Assembly (NCBI GenBank): GCA_020746875.1
Contig: JAGTJL010000027.1
Span: 1 to 64,000 of the forward strand
Reading direction: 5' to 3'
Length of the DNA: 64,000 nt
Source of the DNA: Rhexocercosporidium sp. MPI-PUGE-AT-0058
Lineage: Eukaryota; Ascomycota; Leotiomycetes; Helotiales
In this document: positions 22,501-33,400 of the stretch, piece by piece
How the letters are laid out: each line of letters starts with the position of its first letter
Position numbering within the stretch: position 1 is the first letter of the stretch
Notes under the pieces: model-generated
Database searches by the model: none
What the model saw: only the letters and a program-made list of their open reading frames with translations
Told to the model about the DNA's origin: nothing
Made by a program: the position numbers and the translations under genes

Positions 22501-25250
22501 TTACTTTTAACGAAACTTTCTTTTATTTAAGCTTTTTAAATATAAAAAAAACAGTCGACTAGCCGCGCTTAATATTAAAAGATTTTACAGAAATATTAAA
22601 AGAAGAAAAAAGAGATCAGAACGCTAATTTTATTATAATTAATCGACTGAGCGTATTTAATATATTAAAATCAAAAACACTATTTATCACTCCGAACGGA
22701 AAATAATTAAGCGAAGTAATAAACGTTATAGAAGTCGACGAGCTTATAAGCTCGGAGGTATTAAAACCTCTGATTAAGCTTTTAAGCTCAAAGATAGAGT
22801 TATCTACTTTCTTTTTAATTAAGTTAATAAAAGTAAATACGCCATTTCCAGCTGATTTAATAGCTCTTAATTCTATTTAGCTGCTTATTAATAAGAACTC
22901 GGGAGTGATTTAGCCAAGAAAGAGTACTAAACTTCTTACTTATAAGTATTTTAATTAGATTTTAAAATAAGCCGATACTTCAAGACAATTAGCGTCTGAA
23001 AGCGCAATTAAGAGAAGTATCTTACGTAATATATCAAACTTCTAGAGTAATATAAGCCTTAAGCGGAAGTCGATATTACAAGTTGTAATTTATTTTAAAA
23101 GATTATACGACCGAGAGCGCGATCTTAAGCGTCGAAAAGCACTTAAAAAAAGTATCGGCTTTAAATAATTAAAAGCTCTGCTTTAAGCAATTAAGTATAA
23201 GGAATATTCGTAATCATCGGAATTAAAAGAAAACGAAGAATCAGGTTTACGCTTATTACTCCCGGCTTTAACTAAATCAAATTCCGGCTTATTTAAACTT
23301 CTTAAGAAGAAAAAAGTAAAAGACCGAGCAATTAATAAAAGTCGAAAGACTCGAGTCAGTAATAAGGTAACGAAACCGAATCGAAGCGTTTATATAGCAA
23401 TTATTAAAAAGCTAATTACGGAATTATTACAACCGTCAAGCAACCGCGAGCACTTAGAGGATTTTCTAAGGACTTTCTGGCTTAATCAAGAACTAGTGCG
23501 AAAAGACGGAAAAGACCTGAGCGTAGTTCACGCTATTATATCAGCGTTTATACTTAAAAATATCGAAATTCGATAATTAGTTAAGCTCTCACGAATTCAC
23601 TAATCACAAATACTTAAGGATTTATTAAATTAAAGAGACCTTAAGGACTACCCGTTAAGCGAGTACTTCCGAGCCGACGCTATTAAAGAAATCATTAATC
23701 TTAAGTCGCGTAATTACTAAAGAGTCGTTAAACACACTTTTATTACCGAGCAATTAATTCCTTTAAAATAAGTATTTCACGCTAAAGTCGATTCGTCAAG
23801 GTATTTAACTCGCTGTCGCTCTCGAGTCGTTATAAGAGGAAACTTATAGCCTGAAACGTTAATTTTATTAATATATACAGCTATTTTAATTGCTCGCTTC
23901 TTCAGAATCGCTATAGCTATTATAGCTTAATTTAATTTAGAAATAATTTAATTTAATATAATAAATACTTTTATCAACGCTAAATAAAATAAGACAAGTG
24001 CTTACGTACGCTATTATCTACCGGACGGTTTTAAATAAGACAGAATAATAATAAAAGTTAATCGCGTACTTTATAGACTTAAGGACTTACCGGCGTTATA
24101 ATACGATAACTTTACTTATACTTTAACAACTTTAAGATTAATCGCTTATAAAAAAGAGCCTTATATATTTATAAACGAGTAACGTACGGTATTTATAATA
24201 TTCTATATCGACGATATTCAGGTACTTTATCATAATTCGGCTTTTAAAAACGCTAAACCAACTATCGACGGCTTAAATACAGCATATGAGCTTACCGGAG
24301 GAGAGCAAACGGAATAGTTCTTAAACGTTCGTATTATTAGAAATCGATTAGCGAAAACTATCTTTCTAATATACGATACTTATATTCAAAAGATTACTCT
24401 TCGATTTGAGTTAATAAATAAAAATTACTTAAGTATATTATTACTTCAAGTCGAGCTACTAAAGAATTAAGAATAAGCTATTCCAGCTTAAATTAAAGAA
24501 TTTCAAGAGAAAATTAAATCAGTACTTTATATTGCAATTATATTACGCGCAGACGTCGCTTTTATTACTTTAAGGCTTTCTTATTTCTTGATTAATCTTT
24601 TTCAAGAGTATTTAATTATAATTAACTAGATAATTCGTTACCTTTTCAGTACTCGTTTCTTAGTAATTACTTACAGCTATAAGCTACGCGACTCTTATCT
24701 TATAATAATATTAAATGCTTCTTTTACAAACGATATCGAGATAAAGCGATCTTTTAATAAATATATCTTTATACTTTTTAGAAATTTAATCTTTTAAAAA
24801 GCAACTTTATAAGATATAATTATTATATCTATAATATAAGCAAAGCTTCTTAAAGTTAAGCGCATTAGTAAGGAACTTATAATACTTTAGCGATTCTTTC
24901 AAGAATTACGCTTTAATATAAAAGTAACTTAAATAATTTTTTATAATAATTAATAAACGATTCGGTTAATCGTTAAGGAAAATCAACGTATTTTTATTAA
25001 GTTACGCTACGTTAATATTCAGAATATATAATTACGCTAAGAATTTCAGAAAAGTACTTTTATAATAGAATATCTTCTTATAAGCTATATATTAGCTAAC
25101 GGACTTATTAAAAACCTTTCTTAGCAGAAATTTGAAGCATTTATTACTCTTATTAACTTAGTAGATATTCGTGCTCAATTAAAGCAATTCTTATAAGAGA
25201 CTCGCTTTAAAACAGTCTTTTATATATATTCTTTACTTTTTATTTATTCT
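19550..25250 (+). pseudogene. RIPed copia gag-pol polyprotein
   Basis: Read through stops, the plus strand shows a gag-like region (about 19700-20700). A protease motif follows near 21054 (DNGTATYLVN, where the family has DSG or DNG). An integrase region lies at about 21480-22300. The reverse transcriptase contains FYIDDI at 24201-24218, the copia form of the YVDD box. The RNase H region (about 24540-25200) includes ADVAFITLRLSYFL and NASFTNDIEIKRSFNKYIF. No long open frame remains. Domain order with integrase before reverse transcriptase identifies copia and not gypsy. Confidence 0.78.
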
Positions 25251-25525
25251 TAAAATAATTATATAATAAGCTTACTTTTTAATTAAAAAGCTTTATTTAT
25301 ATTATTATATATTCTTTTATAAAATTCTCTTTTATAAATTTTCATTTATAATTTTATCTTATTAAAAATCAACTGAACTCGAAGGTATAAATCATTACAT
25401 TTTAAAGAATTAATTGCTTTCAACGATTCTTTAATTTAAAAGCAAACGCAAGCTTTAATTTTTAAAATATAAAAGAATACTTAAAAAATAAGAAGTTCTT
25501 AAGCTTTAAAAAACAAAAGAATAGC

Positions 25526-26660
25526 TTATTTATTAAAAAGAAGAAAGCCTAAAACCTCCCGAACCAGCTCGCTTAAAGCACTAGTCATTATATTAACTAG
25601 CTCCTCAACGCGAGCAGCTTAAGCTTCTTGCTCAGGAGTGAAAACAACTCCACGAGTAAATATAGCTTGGAAGGCTAGAACGCTAAAACCCGGGTTATAA
25701 GCGCGAGCAGCTCCGGCAGCAGCCTCGGCAGCAGCAGCCTCGGCAGCAGCAGCTTCAGTAGTAGCAGTAATAGCAAGATAATTAGCTGCTCTTTCACTAC
25801 CCTTTTTAACGAAAAGAGCACTTGCAGCGGTAGCAATCTTTTCTTTAGCAGCACGAATATAAATTATAAAAGTAGCTAGAAGCTTTTTTTCTTCTTTTAA
25901 GAAATTAATTAAATTAGTTTAATTTTCTAGAAATAAAACGAGTAACTTATCGTTCTTCTTATTATTATTATTTCTATTATCACTTCCGAATCTATTAGCA
26001 GCTCTTAGAGCAATTCTACTACTAAAACTAATAGTAGCGCTAATAGTAATAGCTTTATTAATATTACTATCCTTAAAAGCGGCACGGACCGGGATTCTCA
26101 ATTATTCTAGTTTTTAGAAAAATCAGTAATAAATTAAAAAAGCGAGAAAAGAGCAATTGAATCGACTTATCTTCTTATTAGCTTTATTTTTTAACGTATT
26201 ATAATATATAAAAAAAAGAGCTTAAGCAGCAGTAAGAGTAATTACGCATTTATAGCCGGACGAGTAAGCGAAGCAGCAAGTACTCTTTCTAACGGTATTA
26301 TAGCATTAACCGCTACTTTTTATTTAAAAGGCGCTATTAATATAGCTTAAATAGATTATTATACGAGCACTTGCTAATTGCTTTAAAGCCCGGGAAGCAG
26401 TAGCGGCACGGCGAGGAGCGGGGGCGAGGACGGGAGCAGCCGATAATCGTGCTTTAGCGATAACTTTCTTCTTGCTATTAATAATAGCTTTAACTTATTA
26501 TAAGTCAGCGGTTATTCTTTAATTAATTAATCTTCAATTAATCGATCTTCAATTAGTAAATCGAAACTAATAGATCGAAAATCGAGCCACTCACCTTGCT
26601 TTAGCGAGCAAATCGTCGTTCTGTTATAACGATTCTGGCGGAGCGCTTGGAAATACCCAT
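25526..26660 (-). pseudogene. Antisense, intron-containing gene remnant inside the copia element
   Basis: On the strand opposite gag-pol, an ATG at 26660 opens MGISKRSARIVITERRFAR. One stop where Gln would fit follows, then a GTGAGT donor. After about 100 bases comes a lysine- and alanine-rich stretch (KKKVIAKARLSAAPVLAPA). Farther on, 26101-25526 is a nearly open frame with AAKEKIATAASALFVKKGSE, an Ala-Glu repeat (TEAAAAEAAAAEAAA) and FQAIFTRGVVFTPEQEA before one stop, ending at TAA 25526-25528. I do not recognise the family. Fewer stops than in gag-pol suggest a real gene captured by or belonging to this copia lineage. Confidence 0.5.
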
Positions 26661-26920
26661 AATATCGAAGAGAGCAGTTAATTAATTAATTAATTAATGG
26701 ATTAATTAAGTAGTAGATCGAGAGCAGTCGATCTGTGTGTTATCGAGTGTTTACAAGTTCAGGTTTAATAGGAAAATCGTTAGCTTATATAATCAGGTTA
26801 TTTGCTTAATTATCGCATACAAGTGAATTTATTTGCTTAATTCTTTCCTATTATTTGCTCTCGCTTAATATAGCTAATTATAATAGCAGTAGCTTACTAC
26901 TATTAATTACTTAAAGAATA

Positions 26921-27104
26921 TATCGTATAAGCACAAGCAGCTACTCTCTTAGCACTACACGTGACCTAATTAAGTTCTGCTACTGCAAACCGCTTTCAAG
27001 AGAATAACTATCTTCTTTTAATTCTTAGAGTTTTTAGAATAATAATTAATCACTTCAATTCAACCACAACTGCTCATAGTGCTTTAATCCACTTCTACAC
27101 CACA
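26921..27104 (+). repeat. Right LTR of the copia element
   Basis: 184 bp, direct copy of 19133-19316, ending CTACACCACA, followed by the CGAGT duplication at 27105-27109. Confidence 0.9.
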
Positions 27105-27109
27105 CGAGT

Positions 27110-27830
27110 ATATTAAGAAAAGCTTAATTAAGTCGTTAAAGCTTAAAAAGAAGAAAAGAAAGCGTAAAAAGAAGATAAATCTTATTAGGAATGAAACTAA
27201 TAGGTGTGAGTTATATGGACCGACAGAAATTAATAAAGCTAGTGTAAGGTTCAAATGATAGGGAATTACTATTCGAAACGTTCAGGGTATGTCAACTGTA
27301 ATTCAGACTGATCACTAGCCTTCTAAATCCTCTCTACTCCCCTCCGAAGTAAATAAATAAAGATATTAACACGTGATCTGTGCCAAGCCTGCAAACCTTC
27401 CGTAGAACCCCCGATCCTCCTTATGCTAGATTCCACTCCTGACAGCTAGAGCTTTTCAAAAAGAGAAGGAAGAGAGAGTTACATAAGAAAAGGAAGATAA
27501 AATAATTAAAAAGAGTAAGGCCGACGCTCGTAAAATAAAAGAAGCTTTATAAAAAGAGATTCGGCGTAAAGAGAAAAAGAGTAAATAAGCGGAAGCGCGG
27601 GTGCAAAAAGCTGTTGCATAGTTAGCTATAAAAATAGCTAAAGAAGCGGCAAATCGTCTTAAAAAGAAGTAAATACAGTAGACGAAGACTACGCCTAAAC
27701 TTTAGTTAATTGTGAAGTTATTTATAACTTACGTACCTCTATTACCGACTGTTAATGCGGATAAGCCGAAGGTTAAATCATTAAGTAGAAGGACTCGTAA
27801 AATGCCAGCGTAATATTTTAATTAATTAAA
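27110..27830 (+). pseudogene. C-terminal lysine-rich part of the pogo/Fot1-like transposase
   Basis: Right of the copia insertion the plus strand continues the Fot1-type tail: lysine-rich KRKKINLIRNET, then after the solo LTR a charged Lys/Arg/Ala-rich stretch (IRRKEKK, AIKIAKEAANRLKKK) with several stops. It fits the coiled tail of fungal pogo transposases. Low-complexity composition makes the family call depend on its position inside the element. Confidence 0.55.
27243..27444. mobile_element. Solo-LTR-like insertion with GCTAG target duplication
   Basis: A 202-bp block of normal composition inside the RIPed pogo tail. It starts TGTAAGGTTC and ends CTCCTGACA, the TG...CA ends of an LTR. The 5-bp sequence GCTAG stands on both sides (27238-27242 and 27445-27449). 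It shows no RIP. A solo LTR from recombination is the simplest reading; a short non-autonomous element is possible. Confidence 0.7.
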
Positions 27831-27963
27831 AAATTAAATATTCTAAATCTAAAAGCCTTTTAAATATAATTTATAGTTTGTAATATTTTATTTAAAATTA
27901 TAGTTGTTAATTTATATACAATTAAAGTTATAAGGTAGAATAGAGCAGTGAAGCTAAACGAGT

Positions 27964-27997
27964 GTGCACGTATGCGGGGTGTGCACGTGACAGGGAA
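27964..27997 (-). repeat. Right terminal inverted repeat of the pogo/Fot1-like element
   Basis: 34 bases, exact inverted match to 17637-17670, followed by TA at 27998-27999. Confidence 0.93.
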
Positions 27998-28088
27998 TAC
28001 AAGTACCTAAAGACGGTCAAACGAACCAACCTCACCGTGCCTGTCTAATTATCACCTCTTAGAATCATAGCACTTTCTACTTATAATA

Positions 28089-30415
28089 ATGGAGATTCCA
28101 GCTGCGTTAATCGAGAGTCAAAGTCTCATCGGTACACATCGTTGTAGCCGACCCGGTCAGAAAGTTCTTCAGAACCGACTCCAGCATTGCGATGACCCTG
28201 GCATCAGCAACAATTTGTGGGCATGCCAAAAGGCATCCTGTAACAGTTGCGTCGACCTCAATTGGAATCTCTATTGCCACCCGACTTACGCTCATGGATT
28301 ACCGCTCCCTTATGCCCAAATACAGACGACTTTACAAAACATCACGTTATCTGCCGAGAGGGGATGTCAGATTTGCTCGTTGCTCTGTGAAGGCATCACA
28401 GCTGTCAGCAGATCCTTAATAACCAAGGATGCAGCTTATTCCGAGATGCTCGCAAAGAGCATTTTGGTTATAGAACTCAGACATAACGGACCCGTTATTG
28501 TGAATGCGTGCGCTCATGACGACGAGGATACAACTTACCTCTTGGTGGAATTCTACACCTGTCGAGGTGCGCCCCTATTCATCATTTTATCACCTAGCCA
28601 ACCGAACTCTAGATAATCAATGTCTATTTCCGACTATAATGCATGCTTCAAGCCTGCCACTTCGGCTCGACATAAGAAATCTCACGGCTTTTGCGAAGAA
28701 GCATATGGATGATTGCACGAGGTTTCATCCAATATGCTCATCAAATATACCGAAGTTTCAGCCAACACGAGTCATAGATGTTGGTCTTAAAGCAACAGCA
28801 CAGAACATCTGCTTAACGACAATGAAAAACGACACGGCTCAATATGTTACGCTTAGTCACTGCTGTAAGTTCATCGAAATTCGCGGGGTCACTGTTTGCT
28901 CTAGAACACCCCGCGGATCCCACCTCCATGCTCCCGCTGAAATCCCAAAGAAGTATTAGTAACAGTACTACTCTTAATACATACGCACTACTGGCACGCT
29001 AACTTCCAGATATTTTAGGGGGAGATACCTCAACCATTCTCACAACTACAAAGGACACCATCGAGCAACGACATCGTAGTATCCCATTTCGAGACCTTCC
29101 CAAAACCTTCCAAGATGCAGTACAGATCACTCGCGCACTCGGCCTCCGCTATCTATGGATAGACTCTCTCTGCATTATCCAAGATGACAAAGATGACTGG
29201 GAGTTTGAATCCGCCAAGATGGCCGAAATATACCTCGAATCCTGCCTCACCATCGCTGCAACTGCCTCAGTTGACTCGACCGGGGGATTCTTCTTCAACC
29301 GATGGACGTCTCAGCCTGGAGGAATAAAAAGTGACGTTGAGACGTTCGAGTTTCATCGAACTTTCCGTGACGCGGATGTCACAATCTATGCCCGCCAGGG
29401 ACTTGAGAATGGTCACCAGAGAATGTCTGGATATGCCTCCATTTCCACAAATACAGCGCCTTTGCTACATCGCGCATGGGCTTATCAAGAGCGGATGTTG
29501 GCTCCTCGAATGCTTCATGTACATATGGAAGAGATGTTTTGGGAGTGCAAGTGCTGCACAATTTGTGAATGCGGCTATCTCTCTTGGGAGCACGAGCATT
29601 TGGACCCCAATAAATGGTCTCCCATCGGAGGTACCTTGACATTAAAAGGCAGGATTGCACTGGCGGTAGATGAAGCGACACCAGTTGAAGATGTTCATAC
29701 GATGTGGCTGGACATCGTCGAAGAGTATTCCATGTTGGCACTCACCAAAGAATCCGACAGGCTCCCAGCTCTTTCGGGTCTCGCAAAATGCCTTTCGCAA
29801 AAAGTCCAATCAATTTACCTCGCCGGTATATGGGAGAGTAATCTCGCAATCGGACTCCTGTGGCACCGCTGCAGCGTTTCATACAGTTCATGTTTTCGCG
29901 ACAAACTTTCAAATGTACCCTCATGGTCATGGGCGTCCATAGTGAGAACCCATCAAAGCACAGACGAGGCAAACCAATTGAATCACATAACCTACGACGA
30001 GGTCCGTGGGGGATTCATCCAAGACCCACGACTCAAAATCCTGAATGCAGCTTGTCAAGTCACCGGCACCAATCCCTTCGGAGTAGTTTCCGGGGGCACA
30101 GTTTCCATCGAAGGCGCACTAATCATCACGAAATATACCTGTCCGCTCCATCTAGCTCGACCGCAAGTACTGTATGGAACAGAGGCAAGTGGGGTGCATA
30201 TTGATATTCGGGAGCCGGGAGAACCTGCTGAGGTTTTAGATGAGGAGATGGTGTTTTGTCTATTGTTTGGGATGAGTGGGTACGATTTTGCAGGTCATGC
30301 TCTAATTTTAAAGGCTGTAGGTGCAAATACTTACCGGAGAGTTGGGTACTTGAACTTGGACTCAAAATTGAGGTGGTTTAATAACGTTACCCCGTTTGTT
30401 GTTAATATTATCTAG
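28089..30415 (+). CDS. HET-domain (heterokaryon incompatibility) protein
   Basis: Exons 28089-28566, 28613-28864 and 29019-30415 give 708 residues; introns are 46 and 154 nt. The second intron lies within the hallmark SHCWG of the HET domain (SHC, split Trp codon, then GDTS). The domain continues with DLPKTFQDAVQITRALGLRYLW, then WIDSLCIIQDDKDDWEFESA, then AEIYLESCLTIAA, and ends with RAWAYQERMLAPRMLHV, all standard HET landmarks. A Cys-rich N-terminus (CQKASCNSC, GCQICSLL) is usual too. HET proteins trigger cell death when genetically different fungal cells fuse. The short first intron is inferred from the frame change; a frameshift is the alternative. The start codon lies 90 bp from a transposon end. 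Confidence 0.9.
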
Positions 30416-30448
30416 ACAAGAACAAAAGTAGAGTTTCAATAACTGTAT

Positions 30449-33400
30449 CTAATGCTCAAATTCAATGAATGTGATGCCACCTGAACTATGGCCTATGACC
30501 GCCAGATTTCCAAAGACAGCCGAGCACACTGGTCTGCAGTCAGGTGGCAGCCATAGGTGCCTTTCTCCATCTCGCAAGACCCAGTCGTTTTCGACGAGAA
30601 TTGGATCAGTTAACTGCTTCCTAGACTGTATCTGGCTTGTCATCGAGGATTTGAAGGGATCTATAGCTAACCCAGAAGAGCTAAAATAACGCAATTTCGC
30701 ATCTACTTGAAATTGTAAGCCGTCTTCGGAAGGTAATAGCCCGTGAGAAGCTGCTTTCGTAGTTACTTCTTCCAGAAAGCTCCCTGTGACTATATCCCAG
30801 AGACGAACTATTTAGTCCTTGGAAACAGAAGCGAGCTACTGGCCATCCAATGAGAAAACGACAGCATGAATAAAGGCAAGATGGCCTTCGAGTACGGGAT
30901 TACAGTCTCCGGTGTTGACTTCCCAGAGACGTATAGTCTCGTCATTTAAAGCAGACGCAAACTGCTGTCCATCGGGAGAGAAGGCAACCGCATAAATATA
31001 AGAATCATAGCCTTCTAATACTTACAAACTCCGTCGGGAACATCCTAGATTCGTAAACCCCTTATCTCTTGACGCGGATGTAAGCATTTCACTGTCTAAT
31101 GAGAACGCAACGGCGTAAACATCAGAACGATGACCCTCAAGTACCTTACTACAAGATCCTGTAGCGGTATCCCACAACCGTACGATCTTATCTCCTGAAG
31201 CGGTTGCAAGCCAGCGGCCATCCGGCGAAATTGCTACTGAATTTACAGAGCCACGATGCCCCTCTGCTCCCTGCTTACAGCTCCCTGCGGCGGTATTCCA
31301 GAGACGCAGCGTTTGATCTTTCGAAGCGGAGGCTAGCTGTTGCCCGTCGAGCGAAAAGGCTACCGCTGTAATTGAGTTCTGGTGACCTTCAAGCGTCTCA
31401 TGTCTACTTGTCGCCACGTCCAGAGCCGCAACAGCTTATCGTATGAACATGACGCGAGACGCAGGCTGTCGGGTGAGAAGGCCACAGAAGTGACGCAGGA
31501 CTCATGACCCTTAAGGATATACTTGCACAGTCCTGTCATCGCGTTCCCAATGCAGATTGTTCTGTCATTCGAAGCAGACGCAAGCTGCTTGCTATTAAGC
31601 GAGAAGGCTACGGCGTAAGTCTTTAAGCTGTGGCCCTTAAGTTGATGCAAACACTCGCCGGTGGTTAGCTTTCAGAGTCGTACAGTCTTATCATTTGACG
31701 CAGATGCAATGAGCGAGTTATCAAAGGAAAAAAATATATCGTTAACACCAGAACGATGCCCATCGAATATGCGCTCATCCTCGCCTGTTACTGCGTTTCA
31801 CAACATCACCGTCTTATTATTAGAACCAAACGCTAGCCATCTTCCGTCAGGTGAAAAGGCTATGGCCCTAACAAAGCCACGATGTTTGTCGAGTGTATAC
31901 TTGCACTTGCCTGTTGCCACGTTCCACAGCCGCACTGCCTTATAATTGCTGGCAGATGCGAGCTGCTGACCGTCGGGAGATCATGCCACGCCAAAGACTG
32001 CAGAAAGATGGCCTTCGAGCGTCCTCTCACACGTACCCGTTGTGAAGTCCCAGATTTGAACCGTTTTATCAGTTGAGGCAGATGCAAGCAATTGGGATCC
32101 CGGTAAGAACACGACAGCATTTACTGAAGCGTGGTGCTCAAGTATCTGGTTACAAAGACTCCATTCTTCCTGTGTATGGAGACTCTTGGGAGCCACCGAG
32201 GGATCTCCCTGCTGAAGTGCTTACGGATAAGGCTATTCTTAGGTGCGAATGTAAGTGCCGAGTAGTATACCTGCAAGGGGTAATTGTCGATAATCCATCG
32301 GTTGAGCAGAAAAAACCGACTTGCATCTTGAATCAGATTAAGCAGTTGAGACTTAGGCGCCATAGCCTGATACAAAGAACAGATCAGCATTTATGCATCA
32401 TTATTTCGGTATACTAACATTGCAAATCCTCTGGACTTTCGCGATTACAACTACACCATCTGATATACTTCCCAATAGACTTAGAGCCTAGAGCCGATAG
32501 AGGAAGAGTCTCAGTAAAAACATGTGGATATTTCCATTATCGTGGAATTTACTTTGGAACTCCAAGCCTCCGTGCGGTAGCTGACAGAGATGATCAATCA
32601 AATAGATGCACGAGTAATGTGCCGTAGCTAAAGGGCCTGATTCTGGGTGTCTGACCATCTCAATTGGGGATCCTGGAGTGTGCAATTCATATATGTCGAA
32701 TCGAAGCGTCCTAGACATAATCTCGAGCGATCTTGAGAAGATCGCTCGAATGATATACCTCACTTCCAGCGGGAAAGAACCTATCATATGTCTCTTCGGA
32801 TAAATAGTCTTTGCGGATTAGTTAGTGTATGAAGAAGACTGTTCCTCCTCGAATAGTGAGAAACCAGCCGCATTGACCAACAACTCTTGCAACATGATCA
32901 GGACTCTTCGAAATTCGTTCAGGCAGACCAGACAAGGACTCTAACTAGACGAGGAGAAGTGGGCGGTATGCGAGAATCATCGTAGAAAGAATATATCGGC
33001 AGAATTCGAGATCTTTTCGCTGCAGCTGATCAATTTGCTGTATCATTTGATGATAGAGCGGTGCTAAGCCTGGCGGTATCTTATCAAGTACTTCGAGCAT
33101 GTCCCAGCTCTCAACCAGCTCGAGCTCCTCTAGGATAAGGGCTGCCCAGAGAAACGTCCCAGTAGCTTTAGCGTAAATTTGTCCTCGCACAGTCTCTTTT
33201 AGCGCGCTATCGTCAGTAAGAAGTGGAAGTCGAGATACTCCGAAACCAATAAATACCTCGATAGCACGAGAAACATGCTTTTCGTTCAGCTCAAGGCTGA
33301 GCCTCAATTGTGTGGAATCAAGTCTTAATCGCGCCTCGATGTTTGGTTTATTACGGCTAGACACCACCTATTTGACCATAAGAATCGGGATACTTTGTGT

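Larger units (their letters stand above)
19133..27104 (+). mobile_element. Ty1/copia LTR retrotransposon, complete but RIPed
   Basis: 7,972 bp, with two 184-bp direct LTRs (19133-19316 and 26921-27104) and a CGAGT target duplication on both sides. The LTR begins TGTCGTATAG on the left; on the right TG has become TA. Domains on the plus strand follow the copia order: gag, protease, integrase, reverse transcriptase, RNase H. About 1.5 kb between RNase H and the right LTR is not needed for copia replication and holds an antisense gene remnant. Many stops make it inactive. Confidence 0.88.
17637..27997 (+). mobile_element. pogo/Fot1-like DNA transposon, RIPed and interrupted by two insertions
   Basis: The ends are perfect 34-bp inverted repeats (17637-17670 and 27964-27997) with TA outside on each side (17635-17636 and 27998-27999), the Tc1/pogo target duplication. 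Inside, the plus strand carries the start of a DDE_1 transposase (17700-19132) and its lysine-rich end (27110-27830). A complete copia element (19133-27104) and a 202-bp solo-LTR-like insertion (27243-27444) split it. Without them the original transposon would be about 2.2 kb, close to typical Fot1/pogo length. The interior is RIPed but the terminal repeats are intact. Confidence 0.85.

Noticed and set aside
25680..25760. GCAGCAGCCTCG tandem words as a satellite or CRISPR-like array
   Set aside because: They are a short in-frame Ala-Glu coding repeat of the antisense gene remnant, without spacers.
17627..28005. AGTAC as a 5-bp duplication around the pogo-like element
   Set aside because: It requires a one-base offset on the left; TA directly abutting both perfect terminal repeats is simpler and fits the family.
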